A stretch of DNA of 64,000 nucleotides from an uncultured SAR116 cluster alpha proteobacterium (GCA_902593735.1 CACJJL010000002.1:97018-161017); one strand, 5' to 3'; positions 19,601 through 29,329 are shown, counted from the stretch's first letter. Notes: generated by a model from the sequence alone, not told the origin. Program-made: numbers and translations.

Positions 19601-20594
19601 TACTCTCTTTAGCTAAGCCAATTAAATAATCTTTGATCTCTGTATTAGGAAATTTTTCAAGAGATTTTATAGATTCAAATATAAACTCTTGAGATTTTTT
19701 TTTACATTCTTCGAAAATTTTGTATTTTTTAAATATTTCAATTGCATTTGTCAAATCTTTAGACCCTTGTTTTAATTCCTTTATAGTCTTAATCCAAAAT
19801 CTTTTTTCGATGTTATTGCTTTTTTGCCATGCTAAAATAATAGGTAAAGTTGTTTTTCCTAATTTAAAATCGTCACCAAGATTTTTACCCATTTTGTTAG
19901 GTAAATTATTAAAATCCATGAGGTCATCTATGATTTGAAATGCTAAACCTAAATTAAAACCATAATTATAAGCTGCATCTTGATCTTCAACATTCCCTCC
20001 AGCAATTATAACGCCACTTTTACATGAGGCTCCAAATAACTCAGCTGTTTTTTTGCCAATAACATCAAAATAATCTTTTTGACTTGTTTCTGGTCTGTTT
20101 GCAATTTGCATTTGTTGGAACTCTCCTTGAGTTATTTTGCATGATGCACTCGCTAAACTAGATAATGCTTCAATTGATTTAGTTTCCACCATTAGTTCAA
20201 AAGATTGTGCAAATAAAAAATCTCCAGCTAAAACACTAAATTCATTACCCCAAATAATATTTGCAGTTTTTTTGCCTCTTCTTAAATTTGACTCATCTAC
20301 CACATCATCATGTAATAAAGTTGCTGTGTGAATAAATTCTACTGCTGCCGCTAATATAATTGAATTTTTTGAGTAATTGTTGTACTGTGCAGCCATAGCT
20401 AAGGTTAAAAGAGGGCGCAACCTCTTACCAGAAGCATTTATAAGGTGTTTGCCAATATCATTGATAAGAGGAATTGACTTATTTAGCCTACTTATAATAA
20501 CCTGATCCACGGCTTCTAGACTTTTTCCTAGTGCTCTTCCTAACTTAAAAACGCTATTTTCTGAATTTTCAGCATTTAGTTCATTCATAAGCAT
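19584..20594 (-). CDS. ispB: Polyprenyl diphosphate synthase (octa/decaprenyl type)
   Basis: Builds the long isoprenoid side chain of ubiquinone by sequential addition of isopentenyl diphosphate. It is 336 aa. Both aspartate-rich motifs are intact: first LLHDDVVDESNLRRGKKTAN, second FQIIDDLMDF, with GKRLRP before the first and LGDDFKLGKTTLP after the second. Chain length (C40-C50) cannot be read reliably. It is the first gene of a three-gene minus-strand unit and is divergent from a methyltransferase across 79 bases. Confidence 0.92.
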   Translation of the reverse strand: MLMNELNAENSENSVFKLGRALGKSLEAVDQVIISRLNKSIPLINDIGKHLINASGKRLRPLLTLAMAAQYNNYSKNSIILAAAVEFIHTATLLHDDVVDESNLRRGKKTANIIWGNEFSVLAGDFLFAQSFELMVETKSIEALSSLASASCKITQGEFQQMQIANRPETSQKDYFDVIGKKTAELFGASCKSGVIIAGGNVEDQDAAYNYGFNLGLAFQIIDDLMDFNNLPNKMGKNLGDDFKLGKTTLPIILAWQKSNNIEKRFWIKTIKELKQGSKDLTNAIEIFKKYKIFEECKKKSQEFIFESIKSLEKFPNTEIKDYLIGLAKESIERSR

Positions 20595-20673
20595 TTTCCA
20601 ATGTTAATTTTTATATTATAACTTGCTTATTGTATATACTAAACATTTATATAATTTTTAATAAGTAGAATTT

Positions 20674-21423
20674 ATGTTTTCCCAAAATATAACTGTCGAC
20701 AAAATTTTAAAAGGCAAGATTTCAATAATACAGTTGAAAAATGGCTTTAGATATGGACTTGAAGCAGTTTTTCTAGCTGCTTTTGTGAATGGTTATTTAA
20801 AAAAATATAAGAAAAAAAATTTTTTATTAGCAGATGTTGGGTCCGGTGTGGGTACAATTAGTCTTATTATAGCACATAAAAATAATGGGGCCAAAATCAG
20901 TGCAATCGAAAATAATACTCATTATTTAAAAATTGCAAATGAAAATATTATAAAAAATAATTTTCAAAAAAAAATTAATGCAATTAAATGCGATATACTT
21001 GATGTTAACAGCCACTTAACAAATAGTTTTGATATTGTTGTAACAAATCCCCCATTCAATGAGCAACAACAAAAAAAATCGGAAAATGAACTTGATAATT
21101 ATGCCAAGATAATTGCTAACTATGAAAGTTGGATAGATAATTCACTAAAATTACTAAATGATAGAGGTACGATTTTCTTAATTATTCCAACTGGACTTCT
21201 TGAAAAAACGTTAATTAGCCTTAAAAAGAAAACAGGATCATTTAAAATTTTTCCAATTTGGCCTAATCAAAAAAAATCCTCTAAACGATTAATACTTTTT
21301 GCTAAAAAAGGTGGTGCTAGTCCAACTGAATTAATGTCTGGAGTGAGGTTGTATAACAACCAAGGAAAAATGATTAAAAAAGCTAAGAATTGTAGTGATA
21401 AAGGTATTTTAAACTTTTTATAA
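20674..21423 (+). CDS. TrmN6-like tRNA (adenine-N6)-methyltransferase
   Basis: A 249-aa class I methyltransferase of the YfiC/TrmN6 type, which makes m6A37 in tRNA-Val in E. coli. Seen: FRYGLEAVFLAAFV near the N-terminus, SAM motif ADVGSGVGTISLIIAHK, the acidic strand end ISAIENN, and the catalytic NPPF (VVTNPPFNEQQ). The C-terminus contains the GVRLYN-like GVRLYNNQGK. The exact substrate is an inference from family. It is followed by an 89-base gap with a hairpin. Confidence 0.82.
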   Translation: MFSQNITVDKILKGKISIIQLKNGFRYGLEAVFLAAFVNGYLKKYKKKNFLLADVGSGVGTISLIIAHKNNGAKISAIENNTHYLKIANENIIKNNFQKKINAIKCDILDVNSHLTNSFDIVVTNPPFNEQQQKKSENELDNYAKIIANYESWIDNSLKLLNDRGTIFLIIPTGLLEKTLISLKKKTGSFKIFPIWPNQKKSSKRLILFAKKGGASPTELMSGVRLYNNQGKMIKKAKNCSDKGILNFL

Positions 21424-21426
21424 ACA

Positions 21427-21450
21427 ATTTATTTAAGTAATTAAATAAAT
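21427..21450 (+). repeat. Perfect AT-only hairpin between the methyltransferase and S49 peptidase genes
   Basis: Ten bases (21427-21436) pair perfectly with 21441-21450 around a GTAA loop. It stands just after the methyltransferase stop and might slow or end transcription, but it has no G-C pairs and no following T tract, so it is not a convincing intrinsic terminator. Confidence 0.3.
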
Positions 21451-21512
21451 GTTGTATTAAAAGAGATATTATTAAATTTATAAGAATTATAATCTAAAGT
21501 AGAGGAGTTTAA

Positions 21513-22322
21513 ATGAGTTTTCTTTCTTATTTTAGAAAGTCACAATATGTATCCTGTATCCCATTAAGTGGAATCATTGCGCCAAATATGGGAAGAAGAA
21601 AAGGTTTAAATTTATATGAACTTGACAAATGTATTGAACAAGCCTTTTCTTTAAGAAATATTAAAGCTGTTGTTTTACAGATTAATTCACCAGGTGGTTC
21701 CCCTGTTCAATCTGAAATGATATCTAAGCGCATAAGAGATTTGTCTGAGAAAAAGAATGTCCCAGTATTAGCTTTTGTTGAAGATGTAGCTGCTTCTGGT
21801 GGTTATTGGCTTGCTTGTGCGGCAGACGAGATCTTTGCAAGTAAAGCTTCAATAATTGGTTCTATTGGTGTTGTCTCGTCTGGATTTGGTTTTGATAAAG
21901 CAATTGATAAAATCGGGATTGATCGCCGTCTCTACACATCTGGTGACAACAAAGCAATTTTGGATCCATTTTTACCTGAAAATAAAGATGATGTTAAAAG
22001 GCTAAAAGGCATCCAGAAAGAATTACATAATCAATTTATTTCATTCGTTAAGTCTAGGCGCGGAAGCAAATTAATAAACAAAGATAAAGATTTATTTACA
22101 GGAGCTTTCTGGTCAGGTGAAAAAAGCTTAGATCTAGGTTTAATAGATGCTTTTGGTGAAATGAAGTTAACATTAAAGGAAAGATTTGGAGAAGATGTTA
22201 AAATTAAAGAGTTTGCTCCTAAGAAAAAGCTTTTTGGTTTTGGGAATATTTTTTCTGGGGCTTTAGACATTTTAATATATAAAATTGAAGAACGAATTAG
22301 TTTAAGAAGATTCGGGTTATAA
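21513..22322 (+). CDS. S49-family signal-peptide peptidase (SppA/SohB-like)
   Basis: Serine protease of the SppA family, expected to clear membrane-bound signal peptides or misfolded proteins. It is 269 aa, the short single-domain form. Catalytic Ser95 lies in DVAASGGYWLA and Lys147 in LYTSGDNKAILDP. Their spacing of 52 equals that of the Ser-Lys dyad in Bacillus SppA. INSPGGSPVQSE supports the clan. No strong N-terminal membrane anchor is visible, unlike many relatives. The ATG follows AGAGGAG. A small membrane protein gene starts 4 bases later. Confidence 0.88.
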   Translation: MSFLSYFRKSQYVSCIPLSGIIAPNMGRRKGLNLYELDKCIEQAFSLRNIKAVVLQINSPGGSPVQSEMISKRIRDLSEKKNVPVLAFVEDVAASGGYWLACAADEIFASKASIIGSIGVVSSGFGFDKAIDKIGIDRRLYTSGDNKAILDPFLPENKDDVKRLKGIQKELHNQFISFVKSRRGSKLINKDKDLFTGAFWSGEKSLDLGLIDAFGEMKLTLKERFGEDVKIKEFAPKKKLFGFGNIFSGALDILIYKIEERISLRRFGL

Positions 22323-22326
22323 TTTA

Positions 22327-22545
22327 ATGCTTTCAGTGGGCAAAATTTTTTGGCTTATCATAATTTTATCAATTGTTTGGTATCTTTTTAAAATTATTGA
22401 GAAAAGAAAACTTAACTTGAATAATAGTAAACAAAAAAATGAAAATATTAACAAAAAAGGAATAGATGCTTTTAAATGCAATGTTTGTGGTTTGTGGAGT
22501 ACTGGACATAAGTGCAACAATAAAGAATGTTCTAGTTCAAAATAG
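22327..22545 (+). CDS. Small membrane-anchored protein with Cys-rich (zinc-ribbon-like) tail
   Basis: A 72-aa protein that I do not recognise by name. One N-terminal transmembrane helix (about residues 5-24) is followed by a lysine/asparagine-rich linker and a C-terminal CNVCGLWSTGHKCNNKEC. Its four cysteines could bind zinc or iron. It starts 4 bases after the S49 peptidase stop and lies just upstream of glyQ. Small proteins with this layout occur at the same place in other alphaproteobacteria (from memory). It may assist the peptidase; this is unproven. Confidence 0.65.
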   Translation: MLSVGKIFWLIIILSIVWYLFKIIEKRKLNLNNSKQKNENINKKGIDAFKCNVCGLWSTGHKCNNKECSSSK

Positions 22546-22611
22546 ATAAAAAATTCTTTCGAAAAGTTAAGCTTTAAAATTAATTAAATGAGCAAAGAAT
22601 AGTTAAATTAA

Positions 22612-23499
22612 ATGAATAAAAATAATTCGTTCCAGGCCATCATTACTAAACTTCAATCCTTTTGGATAAGTCAAGGTTGTATTTTGCTACAACCATATGA
22701 CCTAGAGGTAGGAGCTGGTACTTTCCATCCTGCAACAGTTCTCAGAGTTTTAGGTCCTGATCCTATTTGGAAAGCTGCTTATGTTCAACCATGTCGAAGA
22801 CCAACTGATGGGAGATATGGTGAAAACCCAAATAGACTTCAGCACTATTACCAGTTTCAAGTTATTATTCAGCCTTCGCCTGACAATGTTCAAAACTTAT
22901 ATCTAAAAAGTTTAAAATTTATTGGTCTTAATCCTAAAAACCATGACATAAGGTTTGTTGAAGATGACTGGGAAAGCCCAACTCTTGGTGCTTCAGGCTT
23001 AGGATGGGAAATTTGGTGTGATGGAATGGAAGTAAGTCAATTTACATATTTCCAACAAGTTGGGGGAATTGATGTAAGGCCAGTAGCAAGTGAAATTACT
23101 TATGGGTTAGAAAGACTAGCAATGTTCATTCAAAAAATTGAAAATGTATACGATTTAGACTGGAATGGTATAACCAAAACCAAGGGTGGTAAAACTTATG
23201 GAGATATTTTTTTAAAGCAAGAAAAAGAATTTTCTATATATAATTTTGAAAAATCAAATACATCTAAGCTTTTTCAACAGTTTGGTGATGCTGAAGATGA
23301 GTGCAAAAATTTGTTGAAATATAAGAAATCTTCTCTTGCTTTGCCTGCGTATCATCAATGTATCAAGGCTAGTCATATTTTTAATCTACTTGATGCAAGA
23401 GGTGTTATTTCTGTATCAGAAAGACAATCATACATTTTAAGAGTAAGAAACTTGGCTAGGTCATCTTGTCTTGCTTGGATGGGTAAATTAAATGAATAA
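22612..23499 (+). CDS. glyQ: Glycyl-tRNA synthetase alpha subunit
   Basis: Catalytic subunit of the heterotetrameric bacterial glycyl-tRNA synthetase. It is 295 aa. Class II motifs and signatures are strongly conserved: [87 protein letters not shown] and [11 protein letters not shown]. Its 3' end overlaps glyS by 8 bases, so subunit production is probably translationally coupled. Confidence 0.97.
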   Translation: MNKNNSFQAIITKLQSFWISQGCILLQPYDLEVGAGTFHPATVLRVLGPDPIWKAAYVQPCRRPTDGRYGENPNRLQHYYQFQVIIQPSPDNVQNLYLKSLKFIGLNPKNHDIRFVEDDWESPTLGASGLGWEIWCDGMEVSQFTYFQQVGGIDVRPVASEITYGLERLAMFIQKIENVYDLDWNGITKTKGGKTYGDIFLKQEKEFSIYNFEKSNTSKLFQQFGDAEDECKNLLKYKKSSLALPAYHQCIKASHIFNLLDARGVISVSERQSYILRVRNLARSSCLAWMGKLNE

Positions 23500-25585
23500 A
23501 GTCATTAATAAAAAAGGGGATTTACTGTTAGAGTTTTTTTCTGAGGAAATTCCTTCACGAATGCAACTAAACGCTGAAAAACAATTAGAAAATTTATTCA
23601 TAAAATCTCTAACTAATAGAGATTTACACTTTGATAGCTTCAAAACCTTCAGTGGGCCAAGACATTTGTCAATTATTATTAAAAATATTGATTTAATACA
23701 GAAGGACCAAAAAATAGAAAAAAGGGGACCACGATATGATGCTGACCAAAAAGCAATTATTGGTTTTTTAAATTCCAATAATCTAGATCTGACCGACACA
23801 TATATAAAAGAAACAAAAAATGGAAGGTTTTATTTCTATTCTCAAATTATTAAAGGGCAAAAAACTGTTAAAATACTGCCTGATATGATTAATGAAATAA
23901 TTAACAGTTTTATTTGGCCTAAAAGCCAAAGGTGGGCAAACACTGACTTAAAGTGGGCACGGCCTCTTAGAAATATCATCCTGTTACTAAATGACAAAGT
24001 TGTAAAAGGAAAGATTATTTTAGGTAAAGATATTATTTTAAATTTTACTAATTTTACCTTTTCTCATAGGTACAACGACAAAAAGATTATTATAAATAAA
24101 GTACAAAGTTATGAAAAATTATTAAAAAATAATAATATAATTGTAGATAGAAGGAAAAGATTAAATAAGATTATTAACGATACATTACAATTGCTTGATA
24201 ATAAAAATCTTAAATTAGTAGATGATAAAGTCTTACTTGAAGAAGTAGTAGGACTTGTGGAATTCCCAAATGTTTTAATTGGTTCTATAAATAATCAATT
24301 TATGAAACTTCCACGAGAAGTTTTATCCACTGTAATGCGAGTGCATCAGAAATACTTTTCAATTACTGATAGAAAAAACAATCTCGTCTCAAAGTTTTTA
24401 TTTGTTGCTAATAGTATTAAGGATAAAGAACGGGATCTTAGGGTCATCGAAGGAAATGAAAGAGTTTTAAAAGCACGCTTATCCGACGCTATTTATTTTA
24501 TGGAAACCGATACTTCGAGTACATTTGAAAATTGGGATCAAAAACTTAAAAATGTTTTATTTTATGAAGGTTTAGGATCAGTTCACGATAAAACTAGAAG
24601 AATGTCTAGTATATCAACCACTTTTGCTAGAACCTTTGGTGTAAAATCAAATTTAGCTAAACAAGCAGCAATTTTATCTAAAGCGGATCTTGTTTCTGAG
24701 ATGGTTATTGAATTTCCTGAACTTCAGGGGATTATGGGAGGATATTATGCTAAAATTAAAAATAAATCTGATGAAATTTCAAAAGCTATTTTTGAACATT
24801 ATAGACCACAGGGTGTTTCTGATGATTTACCAGAAACAAAACTCGGTTCTTTGTTGTCAATAGTTGACAAGATAGACACTTTAGTAGGTTTTTTTACTAT
24901 TGATAAGAAACCATCTGGTTCTAAAGACCCATTTGCTCTAAGACGAAATGGATTTTCAATTGTACAAATCTTGACTCATCTTAAGATTTGTATCTCAATA
25001 AATGAACTCCTCAAACCTCCTTTAAAAGAGTATGGTTGTAATTCCAAATCAATTAAATTAAGTCTAGTTGATTTCATGATTGATAAGTTAAGATTTATAC
25101 TTTCTAATCAAAATAACAGAAAAGACATAGTTAATTCAGTCTTATATTCGAAAATTTTAGACGATTTACCAATAAATGTCATTATGAATAGAATTGAGCA
25201 AATAAGTAATTATGCTGAAGATAAAGGTTTTAAATTGTTATTAAATAATTTCAAACGTATTAATAATATTCTCAAAAGTGTAAAATTTTCAAATAATAAA
25301 GAAGTTCAAGTGAATATTAACTTATTTCAAACAATTGAAGAAAAAAAAATCTACGATTTAATGAATTCTTTCTCAAAGGAAATTAAGGAAAAAGGTATTA
25401 GTGACAAATATCAAGGTAGTTTGATTAAAAGTTTGGTAAAAATGAACCAGTCTATTTCATTTTTCTTTGATAATGTTATTGTTAATCACAATAAAGAAGA
25501 TATTAAAATTAACAGATTATGTCTTTTAAAAAGATTACACAATTTAATATTAGAATTTTCAAATCTTGAAATGATCGAAATTTAA
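23492..25585 (+). CDS. glyS: Glycyl-tRNA synthetase beta subunit
   Basis: The tRNA-binding subunit, 697 aa, within family range. It opens [15 protein letters not shown], the usual start of the family. [34 protein letters not shown], the MRVHQKYF motif, the HD-like segment [24 protein letters not shown] and [15 protein letters not shown] are all present in order. A C-terminal anticodon-binding-like domain (DALR type) is diverged. It begins inside glyQ and shares the tetranucleotide TTAA with the convergent rpmE stop. Confidence 0.96.
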   Translation: MNKVINKKGDLLLEFFSEEIPSRMQLNAEKQLENLFIKSLTNRDLHFDSFKTFSGPRHLSIIIKNIDLIQKDQKIEKRGPRYDADQKAIIGFLNSNNLDLTDTYIKETKNGRFYFYSQIIKGQKTVKILPDMINEIINSFIWPKSQRWANTDLKWARPLRNIILLLNDKVVKGKIILGKDIILNFTNFTFSHRYNDKKIIINKVQSYEKLLKNNNIIVDRRKRLNKIINDTLQLLDNKNLKLVDDKVLLEEVVGLVEFPNVLIGSINNQFMKLPREVLSTVMRVHQKYFSITDRKNNLVSKFLFVANSIKDKERDLRVIEGNERVLKARLSDAIYFMETDTSSTFENWDQKLKNVLFYEGLGSVHDKTRRMSSISTTFARTFGVKSNLAKQAAILSKADLVSEMVIEFPELQGIMGGYYAKIKNKSDEISKAIFEHYRPQGVSDDLPETKLGSLLSIVDKIDTLVGFFTIDKKPSGSKDPFALRRNGFSIVQILTHLKICISINELLKPPLKEYGCNSKSIKLSLVDFMIDKLRFILSNQNNRKDIVNSVLYSKILDDLPINVIMNRIEQISNYAEDKGFKLLLNNFKRINNILKSVKFSNNKEVQVNINLFQTIEEKKIYDLMNSFSKEIKEKGISDKYQGSLIKSLVKMNQSISFFFDNVIVNHNKEDIKINRLCLLKRLHNLILEFSNLEMIEI

Positions 25586-25809
25586 TCTAATTTCACACCT
25601 AAACCTGAAAATCTTTTATTAAATCTTGCAACTTGTCCTCCAGAATCTAAAATTCTATGTTGACCTGTCCAAGCAGGATGTGATTTTGGGTCAATATCTA
25701 ATTTAAGACTATCACCGACTTTACCCATTGTAGATCGTGTTTTATATTTCGTGCCATCCGTCATAATTACTGTTATTTCGTGATAATCTGGGTGAATTTC
25801 TTTTTTCAT
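25582..25809 (-). CDS. rpmE: 50S ribosomal protein L31
   Basis: A 75-aa ribosomal protein of the alphaproteobacterial type. It opens [22 protein letters not shown] and has [15 protein letters not shown] and [12 protein letters not shown] near the end. No CxxC pairs are present, so it is a zinc-independent form. Its stop overlaps glyS by 4 bases. Confidence 0.95.
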   Translation of the reverse strand: MKKEIHPDYHEITVIMTDGTKYKTRSTMGKVGDSLKLDIDPKSHPAWTGQHRILDSGGQVARFNKRFSGLGVKLD

Positions 25810-25869
25810 CTTACTCTCTTGTTTAAAAAAATCTAAACATAATTACAATTAAAATTATATTAATTCAAG

Positions 25870-26166
25870 TTATTTAATTATTTTTAAACGTTTTAAAAGT
25901 TTTTTTTCAAATTTCCAAAAATATTCAAATTCGCCAAATATTATGGCAGTAATTATTAAAATTATTTGATAAATAGGAATGACAATCAAAAATCTAAAAA
26001 AAATGTAAAGCATATAATTATCCAATATATTTTTCAAATTTAATACCAATAATATCGGTGATGAAACCCAAAGCGAAAAAGAACCGCTTAGACCAAATAT
26101 TAAAAAAATAATTAAAAGATGAACTTTAGATTTAGCATTAAATTTTTTTATTAATTTATCTAACAA
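25870..26166 (-). CDS. DUF6787-like small membrane protein
   Basis: A 98-aa protein with two strongly hydrophobic segments (about residues 15-42 and 52-79). The pattern LLIIFLIFGLSGSFSLWVSSPIL, then RFLIVIPIYQIILIITAIIFGEF and FEYFWKFEKKLLKRL, resembles the DUF6787 family. The function is unknown. The only usable start is a TTG at 26166, without a clear ribosome binding site, 8 bases after the OmpA-like gene on the same strand, so it probably depends on that transcript. Confidence 0.6.
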   Translation of the reverse strand: MLDKLIKKFNAKSKVHLLIIFLIFGLSGSFSLWVSSPILLVLNLKNILDNYMLYIFFRFLIVIPIYQIILIITAIIFGEFEYFWKFEKKLLKRLKIIK

Positions 26167-26174
26167 TTTGCTTT

Positions 26175-27320
26175 TTATTTTAATTTTGTGCTTTGTGTAA
26201 TCTTCATTTCTATTCGCCTGTTTTTTATTCTTGCTGATTTTGTATCATTACTATCAATAGGTTGAAAACTTCCATATCCTAAGGCAGATAATCTATTTGG
26301 TTTAATACCCTGTTTTATTAAAAATCTTAATACAGATAATGCACGTTTAGTTGATAATTCCCAATTATCTTTAAAAGTTTGACCTTTTTTTACTGGTAAA
26401 CTATCAGTATGACCTTCGATTTGCAATATCCAATCAATGTCTGTGGGCAATGATTTTTCAATTTCCATTAAAGTTGTAGCAAGTTTTTTAAGTTCTAATT
26501 GTCCTTTAACACCTAATTCATCTGAACCAATAGAAAAAAGAACTTCAGATTGAAACACAAATCTATCTCCTACAACTCTTATTTCCTTTCGACCTTTTAT
26601 TAGTTCTCTTACTCTTCCAAAAAAATCTGATTTAAATTTTTCAAGTTCTTCAACTCTTCTAGCTAAAGCTGAGTTAACGTCTTTACCGATGGTTAAAGTT
26701 TTTACATTTTCCTTTTTATCTTTAGCTTTGTATGCTGATAGTAGAGTCTGTAATTGCCTTAATTTTTTTTGTAATTTGAGAGAGGTTGCAATTAATTGAT
26801 TTATTTCATCTCTATTTGAATTTATTATTTTATCCTTATTTATCATTTCTTTATTTTGTATATCGATTTTTTTATTTAAATCTGAGACGTTATTTTTTAA
26901 AGCTAAACTTTTTTGTATTTTATCATCCAAAATTGCTCTAAGCTCAAGAATTTCACTTTCATTTAAGCTTATAATATTATTTTTACCTCTAAGTTCTTCT
27001 GTAACTTGTTTGGTAATTTCTTTTTCTTTAAATAATTCATTTTTAATTTCAACAATTCTTGTTTCTAGAATAGATAACTGTGAAGTTAGTTCGGTCGTTG
27101 TATCCCTTTCTAGAGAAAGTAACTCTCCCAATTCAATCAAATTATTTCTTAACTGTATAAGAGCTTCGTCTTGACCGCTCATTTTTTTTGAAAGGAAAAA
27201 TTGCGATATAACGAATATCATTAAAACAAATATAATTACCATAAGTAGGCTAGATAAAGCATCTACAAAACCTGGCCATGTATAGTCTAGTTGTTTTTTT
27301 CTTGTCTTATGAAGCAACAT
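26175..27320 (-). CDS. MotB/OmpA-like peptidoglycan-binding protein with long coiled coil
   Basis: A 381-aa inner-membrane protein. After a short basic N-terminus comes one transmembrane helix with FVDALSSLLMVIIFVLMIFV (about 18-45). Its Asp sits where MotB and TolR carry the proton-binding Asp. A coiled coil of about 150 residues follows, then an OmpA/MotB domain with EVLFSIGSDEL, QIEGHTDSLPV, NWELSTKRALSVLRFL and NRLSALGYGSFQPI. It pairs with the upstream MotA/ExbB-like gene. No flagellar genes are in the window. Such pairs occur next to rpmE in other alphaproteobacteria (from memory), with undefined function. Confidence 0.82.
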   Translation of the reverse strand: MLLHKTRKKQLDYTWPGFVDALSSLLMVIIFVLMIFVISQFFLSKKMSGQDEALIQLRNNLIELGELLSLERDTTTELTSQLSILETRIVEIKNELFKEKEITKQVTEELRGKNNIISLNESEILELRAILDDKIQKSLALKNNVSDLNKKIDIQNKEMINKDKIINSNRDEINQLIATSLKLQKKLRQLQTLLSAYKAKDKKENVKTLTIGKDVNSALARRVEELEKFKSDFFGRVRELIKGRKEIRVVGDRFVFQSEVLFSIGSDELGVKGQLELKKLATTLMEIEKSLPTDIDWILQIEGHTDSLPVKKGQTFKDNWELSTKRALSVLRFLIKQGIKPNRLSALGYGSFQPIDSNDTKSARIKNRRIEMKITQSTKLK

Positions 27321-27351
27321 TGAATTTCTCTAAAAAAACTTTCAACAACTT

Positions 27352-28404
27352 TTATTTATTATTCAGTTTAGTTATAGTTTTATCAAGATTTGATATTTGT
27401 TTTAAAATAGCTCTTAACTCAATTGTTAGATTAGATTGAAGCTCTGAAGTTTTTATGGTATTTTCCTCGCTTGAATTTTTTAAAATTGAAGAAATTGTGA
27501 TTAATTGATCTTTTACATTTTTATCCTCATCGAGTTTTTCAACCAGCCTATTAAGAACAATAGTTAACTCATTAATATTTTCTGTAACTCTTATTCTTTC
27601 ATTTTCATTTTGATTTACTCTTTTTGCAACAATTGCTAAACTTTCTACTGTGGCATCACTTAAAGCTGAATTTCCAGTTTCATTAGCAGTAAAAATTGCC
27701 ATTTGGGAAAGCCAATCTTCTAATTCGTTAAAAAAACGATTGCTTGCTTGACCAACTTGTAGGTCTAAAAAACCAAGGACAAGAGATCCAGCTAATCCGA
27801 ATAAAGAGGATGAAAAAGCAGTTGACATTCCATCTAATGGAGCACTCAATCCTTTTTGAATTTCTGAAAACAAATTAGTTCCTTTGTTGCTTACATCTCC
27901 AACATTAAAGTCTATTGTATTTATAACGCCAGATACGGAGGATATCGTTTGCAACAACCCCCAAAAAGTACCTAATAAACCTAAAAAAACAAGAAGACCG
28001 ATCATATATCTTAATATTTCTCTACTTTCATCTAACCTAGATGAAACTCCATCTAAAATTGTCCCGAGTGAATTAGCGGATAATGAAGGGTTATTTTGTC
28101 TATCCTCTGAAAGAACAGCTGCAACTGGAGCAAGTAGAACAGGTTTAATTTTCAAAACTACATTTGCTGGCATTAAACTATCTTTTCTTTTAATATATTT
28201 GAGCCATTTAGATTCTTGACTAAGACGAAAAGTTTGGCGAAAAGAAAAAATAGCTCCTAAAATAAATGTGCTAATTATTACACTATTTAAAGCTATGTTA
28301 CCCTCAAAAGCAACTTTCAAAGGTTCAAATAAGAGAGCAATTAGAATTATTACAACTATTAATAAAAATAACATTCGAAAAGCGTATTTATTAGGATCAG
28401 TCAT
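27352..28404 (-). CDS. MotA/TolQ/ExbB-family proton channel protein
   Basis: A 350-aa membrane protein. Two N-terminal helices lie at about residues 9-26 and 38-57. The conserved MotA_ExbB core is MIGLLVFLGLLGTFWGLLQTISSV plus MSTAFSSSLFGLAGSLVLGFLDLQ (about 135-230), with a C-terminal, probably coiled-coil region of about 120 residues. It is much longer than the TolQ encoded at 36770. It lies 31 bases ahead of the MotB/OmpA-like gene, so the two probably form a stator-like complex acting on peptidoglycan. The cellular process is unknown. Confidence 0.82.
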   Translation of the reverse strand: MTDPNKYAFRMLFLLIVVIILIALLFEPLKVAFEGNIALNSVIISTFILGAIFSFRQTFRLSQESKWLKYIKRKDSLMPANVVLKIKPVLLAPVAAVLSEDRQNNPSLSANSLGTILDGVSSRLDESREILRYMIGLLVFLGLLGTFWGLLQTISSVSGVINTIDFNVGDVSNKGTNLFSEIQKGLSAPLDGMSTAFSSSLFGLAGSLVLGFLDLQVGQASNRFFNELEDWLSQMAIFTANETGNSALSDATVESLAIVAKRVNQNENERIRVTENINELTIVLNRLVEKLDEDKNVKDQLITISSILKNSSEENTIKTSELQSNLTIELRAILKQISNLDKTITKLNNK

Positions 28405-28485
28405 TATTAAACCTTTAGTTGATAAAATTAAAATATATCTTATAACATCTAAAAATTAAAAAATGACTTTTTAATGTCAATTAAT

Positions 28486-29298
28486 CTATTTTTTTATAAA
28501 TTTTAAATTATTAATTTTTTTTAAAATTTCCTTATGGATCACTGGATTTGCACCTATCAATAATCTATCTGAACTGCTATAGGCATTTATATACTTTAAA
28601 TCTGTCAAGTAACCACCTGCCTCTTTTATTATGAGTTCTCCACAGGCAACTTGAAGTTTATTTAAATTATTTGCAAATAAACAATCAACTTTTCCGGAAG
28701 CAAGCCAAGCAAAACCAAGTGCAGATGAACCAAATTTGCGTATAACTGATGAAGAACTGTAAGCTATAGCATGAATTTGATCTAAATAATTTTGAAAATT
28801 TTCTTTTTCTTTATCAGTTGTTTCGTTAAATATTGAAAACACACAAGAATTTAAAATTTTTCTGTTAGAAACTCTAATTCTTCTATCATTTTGGTAAGAA
28901 CCTTTACCTTTTTCTGCAAAAAACATTTCATCTCTAATAGGATCAAGAATAACAGTTGAAACTATTTCTTTATTATACTCAACAGAAATAGATATTGTAA
29001 ATAACGGTAACCCGTGTAAAAAGTTAAATTGGCCGTTTAAAGGATCAATAATCCAATAATATTTATCTTTTTCATTTTCTATGCAACTATTAGATTTAAT
29101 TTTCCAGTGCGGTCGAGATTTGATCAAATCATTCTTTAATGATGATAGTATATATTTTTTTGTTTTTGATACAAATTTGTCTAAAGAATTTGGTGATACT
29201 TGTAAGTTTTCTATTTCTCCAAAATCTCTAACAACATTCCTAGTTACTTTATTTAAAGATTGAAAAATTATATTTAAAAGTGGTGATCTATTACTCAT
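28486..29298 (-). CDS. Inositol monophosphatase-family protein, probable pseudoenzyme
   Basis: A 270-aa protein aligning along its full length with SuhB/IMPase: YWIIDPLNGQFNFLHGLPLFTISISVE, VILDPIRDEMFFAEKGKGSYQND, RKFGSSALGFAWLASGKVDCLF and GELIIKEAGGYLTDL. Key metal ligands are missing. The GEE glutamate region reads SNSC (69-72), the second Asp of DPxDGT is Asn88, and the Asp of the WD-x-A-A-G motif is Gln216; only Asp85 remains. Catalysis by the standard multi-metal mechanism therefore looks unlikely. E. coli SuhB also acts as a transcription factor partner independent of catalysis, which is one possible retained role. Confidence 0.85.
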   Translation of the reverse strand: MSNRSPLLNIIFQSLNKVTRNVVRDFGEIENLQVSPNSLDKFVSKTKKYILSSLKNDLIKSRPHWKIKSNSCIENEKDKYYWIIDPLNGQFNFLHGLPLFTISISVEYNKEIVSTVILDPIRDEMFFAEKGKGSYQNDRRIRVSNRKILNSCVFSIFNETTDKEKENFQNYLDQIHAIAYSSSSVIRKFGSSALGFAWLASGKVDCLFANNLNKLQVACGELIIKEAGGYLTDLKYINAYSSSDRLLIGANPVIHKEILKKINNLKFIKK

Positions 29299-29329
29299 AA
29301 TTAATCCAAAGTTAGGTAGATATAATAGT

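Noticed and set aside
26175..28404. Zorya-type (ZorAB) anti-phage motor
   Set aside because: The two proteins look like ZorA/ZorB at family level, but there is no ZorC/D/E gene and the neighbours (rpmE, efp, suhB-like) are housekeeping genes.
28455..28475. Possible intrinsic terminator after the suhB-like gene
   Set aside because: The stem is AT-only and followed by a short T stretch; in this base composition it is not distinguishable from chance.
28475..28480. Perfect TTGACA on the minus strand between the suhB-like and ExbB-like genes
   Set aside because: No acceptable -10 box lies 16-18 bases downstream (the 17-base position reads AATTTT), so I do not call a promoter.
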